Source: DTU089 sp002440045 (GTDB lineage: Bacteria > Bacillota > Clostridia > Oscillospirales > Acutalibacteraceae). From it: DNA of 10,474 nt. Below are positions 4,879 to 10,474 of the stretch, piece by piece (the first letter of the stretch is position 1; each line of letters starts with the position of its first letter). The notes beneath the pieces are model-generated. The model saw nothing but the letters and a program-made list of their open reading frames with translations, did no database searches and was not told where the DNA came from. The stretch is from the NCBI GenBank assembly GCA_937885695.1, contig CALABP010000067.1, positions 1 to 10,474 on the forward strand. Reading direction: 5' to 3'. Position numbers and translations under genes: made by a program.

Positions 4879-5511
4879 ATGACAACAGATAATATTAAAA
4901 TACGTCTTGAAACAAAAGACGATTACAGAAATGTTGAAAATCTGACGCGCGAGGCGTTTTGGAATGTGTACCGACCGGGCTGTATGGAGCACTATGTGCT
5001 TCATTGCTACAGAAACGACCCGGCGTTTGTGCCCGAGCTTGACTATGTTTTAGAGGTCGACGGGAAGATTATAGGCCAGGTTATTTATGTCCGTTCCGAA
5101 ATCATGTGCGACGACGGCAGAAAAATACCGATTATGACATTCGGACCGATAGGCATCGCTCCCGAATACAAACGCCAAGGCTACGGCAAGCTCCTGCTTG
5201 ATTATTCTATGGAAAAAGCCGCCGAAATGGGCGTAGGTGCGCTCGCTATTACGGGCAACATTTTGTTTTACGGCAAATCGGGTTTTGTCCCTGCAAAAAC
5301 AAAAGGCGTTCGCTATGCCGATGACCCCGAAGCCGACTATTTTCTTATAAAAGAGCTGAAGCCAGGCTTTCTTGACGGCGTTTTAGGCACATATAAAGAC
5401 CCCGAAGGGTATTTTGTGTGTGAAAATGACAGAGACGGCTTTGAAAAATTTGAAGCAACCTTCCCGCCGAAGCAAAAGCGGAAATTACCCGGGCAGCTGT
5501 TTGATTTTTAA
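4879..5511 (+). CDS. GNAT family N-acetyltransferase
   Basis: The protein is 210 aa, with an excellent ribosome site AAGGAGGT (4865-4872) and ATG 4879. The GNAT core spans about residues 6-140: N-terminal IRLETKDDYRNVENLTREAFW, the strand YVLEVDGKIIGQVIY (56-70), motif A with FGPIGIAPEYKRQGYGKLLL (88-107), in which RQGYGK binds acetyl-CoA pyrophosphate, and motif B with ALAITGNILFYGKSGF (121-136). The C-terminal 70 residues (ADYFLIKELKPGFLDGVLGTY and onward) match a subfamily of predicted small-molecule acetyltransferases of unknown substrate in Clostridia. It is monocistronic. The tight operator suggests inducible expression, perhaps in response to a toxic compound (inference). Confidence 0.88.
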   Translation: MTTDNIKIRLETKDDYRNVENLTREAFWNVYRPGCMEHYVLHCYRNDPAFVPELDYVLEVDGKIIGQVIYVRSEIMCDDGRKIPIMTFGPIGIAPEYKRQGYGKLLLDYSMEKAAEMGVGALAITGNILFYGKSGFVPAKTKGVRYADDPEADYFLIKELKPGFLDGVLGTYKDPEGYFVCENDRDGFEKFEATFPPKQKRKLPGQLFDF

Positions 5512-5527
5512 GAGGTTAAAAAGAATA

Positions 5528-5568
5528 AGGGCTGTGACGTAATTTGCATTTTGTCACAGCTCTTTGGT
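5528..5568. terminator. bidirectional terminator between GNAT gene and fic
   Basis: AGGGCTGTGAC (5528-5538) pairs with GTCACAGCTCT (5553-5563) over 11 bp with one G-T pair and a 14-nt loop. The plus side continues TTTGG, and on the minus strand the stem is followed by a T-rich stretch (CTTATTCTTTTT). It lies between two convergent genes, as expected for a shared terminator. Confidence 0.75.
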
Positions 5569-5598
5569 ATTTTATATATTAAAATCTTAATTTCATAT

Positions 5599-6585
5599 TT
5601 ATTTTGGTAAAGTGTATTTCCAATGCCCGTTCACACTTAATTTATTGAGATTGCCGCTTTTTGCAAGTCCCGACAGTATTCTGTTTGCCGTTGCTGACGA
5701 CACGCCGAAAAGCTCTCTTACATCAGCGTTCATTATATAATCGTTGTTTTGCAAAAACTGTTTGATTTTTTGAAAACGCAATGATGGGGTAAATGTCTTT
5801 TCAAAGTCAAAGTTGCTACTTGTGTTTAGTGCCTCTGCGAGCGCCTCTTTTATTGCCGAAAGCATAAATTCGATAAAAACGGTGGACTCGCCCGCGTTGT
5901 TGCTCACGTTGATGGCGTCGTAGTATTCCCTCCCGCGGTCGTGAATGATAGACTCTACAGGAAGCCACGCGAATACAGGCTTCCATTTTGAAAGCATCAG
6001 CGTATGCCAAAGCCGACCGACACGCCCGTTGCCGTCTGCAAACGGATGAATCAGCTCAAACTCATAATGAAATACACAGCTCTTGATTAAAATGTGCAAT
6101 TCACTGTTCTTAGCCCAGTCGAGCAGCTGCATAACCAAGTCGGGCACGTATTGAGGCAATGTGCCGAAATGAAGGACACAGCCCTCCTGATTTACTATAC
6201 CGACAGGTCGCGTGCGAAACATTCCCGATTCATCGACAAGATTGCGAGTCATAATTCCGTGAGCCGTTAAAAGGTCGTCTACAGAGTACGGGTCAAGCTC
6301 GTCAAGATGTTCGTAAATCTCGTAAGCATTTTTTACCTCAATTATATCTTTCGGAGGAGCTAAGACGTGCTTCCCGTTCAAAACGGCGGTAACTTGTTCA
6401 ATATTCAAAGAGTTTTGCTCAATAGCGAGCGAACCGTGAATTGTGCGTATGCGGTTAGTACGGCGCAGAGTCAAATTGCCTGAAAGCGAGTCTTTTTCGG
6501 AAAGCTTGCCGGTCAGTTCCGAAATCTCAGCAACATCGTCAATTATTCGGTTTGTAATTTCAAATGGCGGCTGTTTATTTTTCAT
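5599..6585 (-). CDS. Fic family protein (predicted AMPylase) with C-terminal winged helix
   Basis: The protein is 328 aa on the minus strand. ATG at 6585 is preceded by GTGAGG. A TTG 10 codons further upstream is rejected because it overlaps the promoter -10 box. The Fic core motif HPFADGNGRVGR lies at about residues 180-191, complete with catalytic His and the Asn/Arg residues of active enzymes. The N-terminal helix carries an inhibitory-type motif SLAIEQN (about 52-58), fitting the [S/T]xxxE[G/N]-like pattern with Q after E, so autoinhibition in the class II manner is likely. Residues from about 271 to the end form a helix-turn-helix/winged-helix (VRELFGVSSATANRILSGLAKSG). Fic enzymes usually transfer AMP from ATP to target hydroxyls; the target here is unknown. 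No antitoxin gene adjoins it. Confidence 0.9.
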   Translation of the reverse strand: MKNKQPPFEITNRIIDDVAEISELTGKLSEKDSLSGNLTLRRTNRIRTIHGSLAIEQNSLNIEQVTAVLNGKHVLAPPKDIIEVKNAYEIYEHLDELDPYSVDDLLTAHGIMTRNLVDESGMFRTRPVGIVNQEGCVLHFGTLPQYVPDLVMQLLDWAKNSELHILIKSCVFHYEFELIHPFADGNGRVGRLWHTLMLSKWKPVFAWLPVESIIHDRGREYYDAINVSNNAGESTVFIEFMLSAIKEALAEALNTSSNFDFEKTFTPSLRFQKIKQFLQNNDYIMNADVRELFGVSSATANRILSGLAKSGNLNKLSVNGHWKYTLPK

Positions 6586-6616
6586 ATATACCTCACAGAG
6601 CTGTTTTGTTATCAAT

Positions 6617-6645
6617 ATTATAACACCAATCCCTCAGTTCATCAA
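6617..6645 (-). promoter_or_regulatory. promoter for fic
   Basis: On the minus strand TTGATG (6640-6645), a 17-nt spacer and TATAAT (6617-6622) form a good sigma-A promoter, with transcription expected to start near 6610. This leaves a leader of about 25 nt to ATG 6585 and decides against the upstream TTG start. Confidence 0.7.
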
Positions 6646-6658
6646 TCATTTTTTCATT

Positions 6659-6713
6659 AAAATGAGCGATGCATGAGTGATGGGATGAGCGATGAAATGC
6701 TTTGCTTAAAGCA
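6659..6713. repeat. short degenerate ATGAGYGATG tandem repeat plus hairpin
   Basis: ATGAGCGATG, ATGAGTGATG and ATGAGCGATG follow each other at 6662-6694 with a period of about 11-12 nt. Just after them TGCTTT (6698-6703) and AAAGCA (6708-6713) form a 6-bp hairpin with GCTT loop. The stretch sits between the divergent fic and tRNA-Arg promoters and shows no coding signal. Confidence 0.45.
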
Positions 6714-6770
6714 CCGAAAGCAAAATCATCATTGTTAAAACTCAAAAACCTTTTCAAACGCTTTTCCCTC

Positions 6771-6798
6771 TTGACAAAGAAACAGAATTTGATATAAT
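6771..6798 (+). promoter_or_regulatory. promoter of tRNA-Arg
   Basis: TTGACA (6771-6776) and TATAAT (6793-6798), both perfect consensus hexamers, have a 16-nt spacer and lie about 50 nt before the mature tRNA 5' end. Strong consensus promoters are usual for single tRNA genes. Confidence 0.85.
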
Positions 6799-6848
6799 AC
6801 TTCTTGCTTTAACAATTATGTTTTTGCACAATTTAATTTAGTTTTTAT

Positions 6849-6923
6849 GCCCTCTTAGTTCAATGGATAGAACAAGGTCCTCCTAAGACTTAGATATCGG
6901 TTCGATTCCGGTAGGGGGTGCCA
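6849..6923 (+). tRNA. tRNA-Arg (CCU)
   Basis: This is a complete 75-nt tRNA. The acceptor strand GCCCTCT pairs with AGGGGGT, with wobble pairs at the first (G1-U72) and fifth positions. The anticodon loop CTCCTAA gives CCU at 6882-6884, reading AGG. The T arm contains GGTTCGATTCC, the discriminator is G and CCA is encoded at 6921-6923. The palindromic repeat element begins at the very next base. Confidence 0.95.
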
Positions 6924-7046
6924 AAGCCCCAAGGACGAAGTCTTTGGGGCTTACCTATTTCACTCTTACTTCAGACCGTCCTTGTGGCTTTGGGAAGTAA
7001 GAAGTAATAGGTAAGAGGTAAGAAGTATAAGGTCGGCTTCGCCGAC
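6924..7046 (+). repeat. tRNA-abutting palindromic repeat element, copy 2
   Basis: This is the second copy of the element at 242-377. The first 13-bp hairpin (6924-6952) is identical. The 5' arm of the long stem is about 15 nt shorter, yet pairing is restored: TTACCTATT (6951-6959) matches AATAGGTAA (7006-7014) and CTTACTTC (6965-6972) matches GAAGTAAG (6994-7001). The final hairpin GTCGGC/GCCGAC (7032-7046) has loop TTC where copy 1 has GAA, as if the hairpin were inverted. The right end from 7012 is also part of the 196-bp tandem duplication, so a partial third copy of the tail occurs at 7208-7242. Confidence 0.7.
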
Positions 7047-7403
7047 TGATTGACAAAATCGGCAGTATCAAATACAGCTGTCTTGGAGTGTATTTGACAA
7101 TATACATAGCTGTTATCGGAGGAAAAATGTTATGGAATTAAGACAGGTAAGTCCTATAACTAAAACCGAGGCGAAGTCATATGCGGTTGAAATTCTTGAG
7201 ACGAAAATAAGAGGTAAGAAGTATATGGTCGGCTTCGCCGACTGATTGACAAAATCGGCAGTATCAAATACAGCTGTCTTGGAGTGTATTTGACAATATA
7301 CATAGCTGTTATCGGAGGAAAAATGTTATGGAATTAAGACAGGTAAGTCCTATAACTAAAACCGAGGCGAAGTCATATGCGGTTGAAATTCTTGAGGCGA
7401 AAA
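7012..7403 (+). repeat. 196-bp direct tandem duplication (7012-7207 and 7208-7403)
   Basis: Two head-to-tail copies with a constant offset of 196 nt differ at only two positions (A7030/T7226 and A7201/G7397). Each contains the tail of the palindromic element, a leader with a 9-bp dyad TCAAATACA/TGTATTTGA (7068-7097; 7264-7293), two TTGACA hexamers, the ribosome site GGAGG and the first codons of the kinase gene. TAA occurs at both original endpoints (7012-7014 and 7404-7406) and at the junction (7208-7210), the footprint of a duplication between 3-nt microhomologies. High identity implies a recent event. Confidence 0.95.
7132..7245 (+). pseudogene. truncated duplicate start of the kinase gene
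   Basis: The left copy of the duplication still has its ribosome site (GGAGG at 7118-7122) and ATG 7132. It encodes MELRQVSPITKTEAKSY and onward, identical to the intact kinase for the first 23 residues. After codon 26 it crosses the junction into the repeat element (IRGKKYMVGFAD) and stops at TGA 7243-7245, giving 37 residues. It cannot form a kinase. It may be translated as a peptide, acting in effect like a leader ORF 82 nt before the real gene. Confidence 0.85.
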
Positions 7404-8296
7404 TAAACTGCAAAGTGCAGGAGGTCTCGTATATCGGCGGAGGCTCTTTCGGATATGTTTATAAGCTTACTGCCGACAAAGAACCGTATAACTTTATTTT
7501 AAAAGCGTGCAGAACTCCTAATATGGCAAAAAGCGAGGCTGCGGCGCTTCTTTTGCTCGGGAAAGACAGTCTGATAAAAATTCCGAAAGTATATTTTACT
7601 TTTTCCGCTACTGAGGCTATCCCGATTGATTTCATATGTATGGAATTTATGCCGGGCAAAAATTGCTTTACGGACTTTAGCAAACTGTTAAAGCCGAGAG
7701 CAGCAAAAAGAGAATTTGCCGATAAAGTAACCTCTGCTTTAAATGTTTGGCACAGCAAAACAAACGATAAGTTTGGGTTTATTGAAGACGCGCACTTTGA
7801 CAAATGGCTTGATTTTTATAAGCCCTTTGCTTACGATATACTTAAAACTGCACGCGAACTCATGGCAAACGGAAAGCTTGAAAATAAAGTCCTTTCGGTT
7901 ATGGAAAGCGCATGGGACGCTTTTGATATTATATTCGTCGAAGAAGTTGAAAAAGCGTCGCTTATTCACGGGGATATGAATGTTATGAATATTCTCGCCG
8001 ATAAAGATTTAAACCCCGTCGCTGTTATCGACCCGCTTGAAAGCAAATGGGCCGACAAGGAATATGAGTTGTTTCAACTCCGAAATCTCACAGGGGACAA
8101 ATTCGGCCTTTATGATATGTACAAGAAAAAATACCCTGTGTCAAAAAACTGTGACATAAAAACAGCGTTTTATGCGCTGTATCACGAGGTTTACTGTTAT
8201 ATCATTTCCGGAAACAAAGTTAACTTTATACTTATGCCGCTGGTGAAGCGTATGAAAAAAGAATTGAAAAAAATAAATAAACGATACACATTTTGA
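7328..8296 (+). CDS. APH-like phosphotransferase (aminoglycoside/choline/fructosamine-kinase superfamily)
   Basis: The protein is 322 aa. The glycine-rich loop IGGGSFGYVYK lies at 36-46, the ATP-anchoring lysine in ILKA at 57-60 (K59) and the probable partner glutamate at E70. The catalytic HGDMNVMNIL is at 214-223 (D216, N221) and the metal-binding IDP at 234-236 (D235). This is a complete APH kinase core that phosphorylates a hydroxyl of a small molecule, but the substrate is unknown and resistance should not be assumed. ATG 7328 lies 9 nt after GGAGG (7314-7318). A nearer ATG at 7323 opens only a 4-codon ORF (MLWN, stop) that overlaps the start, which could dampen initiation. The first 26 codons and the leader are duplicated upstream. 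Its last codons form part of a hairpin repeat. Confidence 0.88.
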   Translation: MELRQVSPITKTEAKSYAVEILEAKINCKVQEVSYIGGGSFGYVYKLTADKEPYNFILKACRTPNMAKSEAAALLLLGKDSLIKIPKVYFTFSATEAIPIDFICMEFMPGKNCFTDFSKLLKPRAAKREFADKVTSALNVWHSKTNDKFGFIEDAHFDKWLDFYKPFAYDILKTARELMANGKLENKVLSVMESAWDAFDIIFVEEVEKASLIHGDMNVMNILADKDLNPVAVIDPLESKWADKEYELFQLRNLTGDKFGLYDMYKKKYPVSKNCDIKTAFYALYHEVYCYIISGNKVNFILMPLVKRMKKELKKINKRYTF

Positions 8297-8330
8297 AAAG
8301 AAAATTTATGTATCGGCTCTCTTGTGCCTA
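8282..8330. repeat. hairpin repeat overlapping the end of the kinase gene
   Basis: CGATACA (8282-8288) pairs with TGTATCG (8309-8315), with an inner ATTTT/AAAAT stem. The kinase stop codon lies in the loop region. Directly attached is CTCTCTTGTGCCTA (8317-8330), identical to 4715-4728 at the end of yjdF. This appears to be a second, rearranged or partial member of that repeat family. Confidence 0.5.
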
Positions 8331-8332
8331 TA

Positions 8333-8368
8333 TTGCACTCCGCACAGTGCAAATTTTTCGGTTTTTTT
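8333..8368 (+). terminator. intrinsic terminator after the kinase gene
   Basis: TTGCACT (8333-8339) pairs with AGTGCAA (8346-8352) around CCGCAC, followed by ATTTTTCGGTTTTTTT. The stem is short (7 bp), but the T-rich tail is strong. Confidence 0.75.
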
Positions 8369-8378
8369 AAAAAAACTA

Positions 8379-8407
8379 TTGCAATTTGCTTTGGAATGTG
8401 TTAGTAT
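8379..8407 (+). promoter_or_regulatory. probable rpmE promoter
   Basis: TTGCAA (8379-8384), a 17-nt spacer and TAGTAT (8402-8407) form a plausible sigma-A promoter about 90 nt before rpmE. A TATAAT at 8428-8433 is an alternative -10 box without a clear -35. The leader between promoter and gene shows no recognised riboswitch. Confidence 0.5.
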
Positions 8408-8496
8408 TCATCTGCTATTAGTATTTATATAATGAATTGCGAAAAAAGCAAGCAGGCGGGTTCCGTTTTGTATTGCATACTAAAGAGGTGACATTA

Positions 8497-8700
8497 ATGA
8501 AAGAAGGACTTCATCCCAAATACGCACCTACGCAGGTTAAGTGCGCTTGCGGTGCGGTATTGGAGACAGCATCCACAAAAGACGGTATGCGTGTTGATAT
8601 TTGCTCAAAGTGCCATCCGTTCTTTACCGGTAAGCAGAAGCTTGTTGATACCGGCGGACGCGTTGATAAATTCAACAAAAAATATAACCTCTCGAAGTAA
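8497..8700 (+). CDS. rpmE: 50S ribosomal protein L31, zinc-binding (C+) type
   Basis: The protein is 67 aa. ATG 8497 with AAGAGGTG (8483-8490) gives the standard L31 start MKEGLHPKYAP; the 20-residue extension from 8437 has no family match. Zinc ligands are C16, C18, C36 and C39 (CAC and CSKC). The conserved HPFFTGKQKLVDTGGRVDKFNKKY segment completes the normal length. L31 sits on the large subunit and helps bridge the subunits. The C+ form is the zinc-replete paralogue in species having two versions. It has its own terminator. Confidence 0.97.
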   Translation: MKEGLHPKYAPTQVKCACGAVLETASTKDGMRVDICSKCHPFFTGKQKLVDTGGRVDKFNKKYNLSK

Positions 8701-8719
8701 GTTATATAATCTGCTATTT

Positions 8720-8756
8720 GGCGGTGATATGTATATATCAACCGCCTTATTTTTTT
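8720..8756 (+). terminator. rpmE terminator
   Basis: GGCGGT (8720-8725) pairs with ACCGCC (8741-8746), with further GATAT/ATATC pairing inside, followed by TTATTTTTTT. It is 19 nt after the stop codon. Confidence 0.85.
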
Positions 8757-8772
8757 AGAAGGCGGTGACATT

Positions 8773-9390
8773 GTGGAGGAAAGCTTTAAAACGCTTCAAA
8801 AAAGCGCGTCCGATGAGTTTGAGGTCAAGCGTTCACGGTTTATAGGTTACGCTTCGCCCGTAAAGACCGAGGAGGAGGCGCTTCTTTTTATTTCGGAAAT
8901 TAAGCAAAAGCATTGGGATGCAAAACACAATGTTTATGCCTATCGCTTAAGAAACGGCGGAATAATGCGCTTTTCAGACGACGGCGAACCCCAGGGCACT
9001 GCGGGTATGCCCGTTCTTAACGTTATAAGTAAAGAAGAAATTACCGATTGCGTTGTTGTGGTTACGCGCTATTTCGGCGGCATTCTTCTCGGCGGCGGCG
9101 GGCTTGTGCGCGCCTATTCGCACGCGGCAAAGCTTGCTTTGGATGCCGCGGGAGTTACAGTTTCACAACCGTGGCGTTTTTTTAGGCTTCTTGTGCCGTA
9201 TTCGCTGTATTCGCACACCCAGGCGCTTGTTTTGTCGTTTGACGGCGTTATGTGCGAAACGCTTTTTTCTGAAAATGTCGATGTCACTTTCAGAGTAAAA
9301 AAAGAAAGGGCGGACGCGTTTTTAACGGCTCTTGCCGACGCTTTCGGCGGAAAGCTTTCGTGTGAAACGCTTGGCGATAAAATTCTTTAA
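8773..9390 (+). CDS. yigZ: YigZ/IMPACT family protein (UPF0029)
   Basis: The protein is 205 aa, starting at GTG 8773 with AAGGCGGTG (8759-8767). The N-terminal UPF0029 domain shows FEVKRSRFIGYASPV (16-30), KHNVYAYRL (51-59), the signature SDDGEPQGTAGMPVL (68-82) and VTRYFGGILLGGGGLVRAYSHAA (97-119). The C-terminal part (about 135-203) is the DUF1949-type ferredoxin-like domain. The family is related to the eukaryotic IMPACT regulator of GCN2; the bacterial role is unsettled, with a link to translation or nucleic acids suggested. No promoter is evident between the rpmE terminator and this gene, so partial readthrough from rpmE is possible. Confidence 0.92.
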   Translation: MEESFKTLQKSASDEFEVKRSRFIGYASPVKTEEEALLFISEIKQKHWDAKHNVYAYRLRNGGIMRFSDDGEPQGTAGMPVLNVISKEEITDCVVVVTRYFGGILLGGGGLVRAYSHAAKLALDAAGVTVSQPWRFFRLLVPYSLYSHTQALVLSFDGVMCETLFSENVDVTFRVKKERADAFLTALADAFGGKLSCETLGDKIL

Positions 9391-9471
9391 ATGAATTAAA
9401 TTCAAAAATATTGTCAAAAAATAAAGGGAAAAACAAAAATCAAGGGTATATACAGTTGTGAGGTGTTAATA

Positions 9472-10473
9472 ATGAGTGAATCAATCCGCGAGCGAACGCT
9501 GAACCGCGAAAGATGCGACCTTTCCCGGTTTGCCATGCTGTGCGAAAACACAAAGGGGCGCCAAAGGTTTGAAGAGCCTTGCCCCGTCAGAACGGATTTT
9601 CAGCGCGACCGCGATAGGATTCTTCACTGTTCCGCATTCAGGCGGCTTAAAGACAAAACTCAGGTCTTTCTTTCGCCGGGCAACGTTCATTACAGAACAC
9701 GCCTTACACACACGCTTGAAGTTTCGCAGATTGCGCGCACAATCGCGCGGTCTCTTGCGCTTAACGAGGATTTAACCGAGGCTATTGCTTTGGGGCACGA
9801 CCTCGGGCACACACCGTTCGGCCATGCGGGCGAACGCGCTCTTAACGACGTGTTTAAGCCCGGCTTTACCCATTTTGAGCAAAGCCTGCGCGTTGTTGAC
9901 AGGCTTGAAAGGAGCGGCGAGGGGCTTAACCTTACTTATGAAGTGCGCGACGGCATTCTTTGCCACACCCGCGGAAAAGAAGCCGATACGCTTGAAGGCC
10001 GTGTCGTTAAAATCGCCGATAAAATCGCTTATATCAATCACGATATTGACGACGCCATTCGCGGCGACGTTATTTCGGAAGACGATTTGCCGTTTTCAAC
10101 GCACCTTGTTTTGGGCTTTACAAAAGCACAAAGAATAAACACGCTTGTTATGTCGGTTATTGAAAACACCGAAAGTGAAATTAAAATGTCCGACAGCGTT
10201 TTTGAAGCGTTTTCGGAGCTTCACGACTTTATGTTTCAGTCTGTTTATACAAATCCCGTTTGCAAGGGCGAAGAAAAACGCGCCGATTCAATGATTAAAC
10301 AGCTTTATTTCTATTTTGCCGAGCACCCCGAAACAATGCCCGAGTTTTATTTTGACCTCGCAAAAAAAGAGGGCGCAGAGCGCGCCGCATGCGACTATAT
10401 TTCGGGTATGTCTGATAACTATTCGGTAAAAACCTTTACAGACCTTTTCATTCCGAAGTCCTGGAACGATTAA
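9472..10473 (+). CDS. dgt: deoxyguanosinetriphosphate triphosphohydrolase-like HD protein
   Basis: The protein is 333 aa. ATG 9472 is 6 nt after GTGAGGTG (9458-9465); GTG 9463 lies within that ribosome site and is rejected. HD-domain metal ligands are H80 (TRLTHTLEV), H109-D110 (LGHDLGHTPFGH) and D183 (IADKIAYINHDIDDA). The N-terminal RDRDRILHCSAFRRLKDKTQVF is the dGTPase family signature. The enzyme hydrolyses dNTPs to deoxynucleosides and triphosphate, trimming nucleotide pools. Length is that of the short Firmicutes type. The 81-nt gap from yigZ has no clear terminator or promoter. In many Clostridia dgt is followed by dnaG and the main sigma factor gene, which would lie beyond this window (inference). 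Confidence 0.95.
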   Translation: MSESIRERTLNRERCDLSRFAMLCENTKGRQRFEEPCPVRTDFQRDRDRILHCSAFRRLKDKTQVFLSPGNVHYRTRLTHTLEVSQIARTIARSLALNEDLTEAIALGHDLGHTPFGHAGERALNDVFKPGFTHFEQSLRVVDRLERSGEGLNLTYEVRDGILCHTRGKEADTLEGRVVKIADKIAYINHDIDDAIRGDVISEDDLPFSTHLVLGFTKAQRINTLVMSVIENTESEIKMSDSVFEAFSELHDFMFQSVYTNPVCKGEEKRADSMIKQLYFYFAEHPETMPEFYFDLAKKEGAERAACDYISGMSDNYSVKTFTDLFIPKSWND

Positions 10474-10474
10474 C

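Noticed and set aside
6585..6615. Upstream TTG start for Fic (338 aa)
   Set aside because: It lies at the promoter -10 region and has no ribosome site, while ATG 6585 has GTGAGG at a good distance.
7328..8296. Calling the kinase an aminoglycoside-resistance gene
   Set aside because: Only the general APH kinase core is visible; substrate-specific features cannot be assigned from the sequence.
8437..8496. 20-residue N-terminal extension of L31
   Set aside because: L31 proteins start MKEGLHP or a close variant, and a strong ribosome site precedes ATG 8497.
9391..9471. Promoter for dgt from TTGTCA (9411-9416) or TATATA (9447-9452)
   Set aside because: Neither hexamer has a partner at 16-18 nt, so no promoter call is justified.
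9772..10138. Overlapping long frames on both strands inside dgt
   Set aside because: They are shadows of the dgt coding sequence, without ribosome sites or family features.

Overview
The window looks like a chromosomal segment of a low-to-moderate GC Clostridia genome, most likely in or near the Oscillospirales/Ruminococcaceae. The evidence is strong AAGGAGG-type ribosome binding sites, TTGACA/TATAAT promoters, genomically encoded CCA ends on the tRNAs, many hairpin terminators, and a gene repertoire (YoaP-type acetyltransferase, YjdF, TfoX N-domain protein, YigZ, Dgt) typical of gut Firmicutes. This placement rests on recognition of family sequences, not on a search.

Layout. Positions 1-241 hold the 3' part of a tRNA-Phe followed by complete tRNA-Gly(GCC) and tRNA-Cys(GCA). 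Directly after the tRNA-Cys CCA end lies a roughly 135-bp palindromic repeat element. It is followed by an S23-type four-helix-bundle gene broken by one in-frame TAG, and by a SAM-dependent methyltransferase. At 1887-2062 are two terminator-like hairpins flanking a small array of mini-hairpins. A YoaP-like GNAT gene follows, then a tightly packed four-gene operon (3143-4729): a small conserved hypothetical protein, a four-pass membrane protein, a TfoX N-domain protein and YjdF. Next is a GNAT acetyltransferase with a striking two-site operator/promoter, then a convergent Fic gene on the minus strand.

From 6771 a strong promoter drives tRNA-Arg(CCU), again followed with zero gap by a second copy of the palindromic element. 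The end of that element is the left edge of a 196-bp tandem duplication that copied the leader and first codons of an APH-like kinase gene. The left copy is now a truncated 37-codon ORF and the right copy starts the intact kinase. The window closes with housekeeping genes: rpmE (ribosomal protein L31), yigZ (IMPACT family) and dgt (dNTP triphosphohydrolase).

How things connect. The tRNA and rpmE/yigZ/dgt blocks are core genome. The middle is a mosaic of small accessory genes separated by strong terminators, each with its own promoter. Two acetyltransferase genes (2177 and 4879) share the same unusual promoter design, with an ACCGTTCGG operator-like motif inside a 17-nt spacer, which suggests one TetR-like regulator encoded elsewhere. 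The most unusual signals are the tRNA-abutting structured repeat in two copies with compensating changes, the recent 196-bp tandem duplication, the amber-interrupted S23-like gene, and a palindromic repeat that has supplied the last 12 codons of yjdF. I did not see a recognisable defence system, CRISPR array, transposase or prophage gene.
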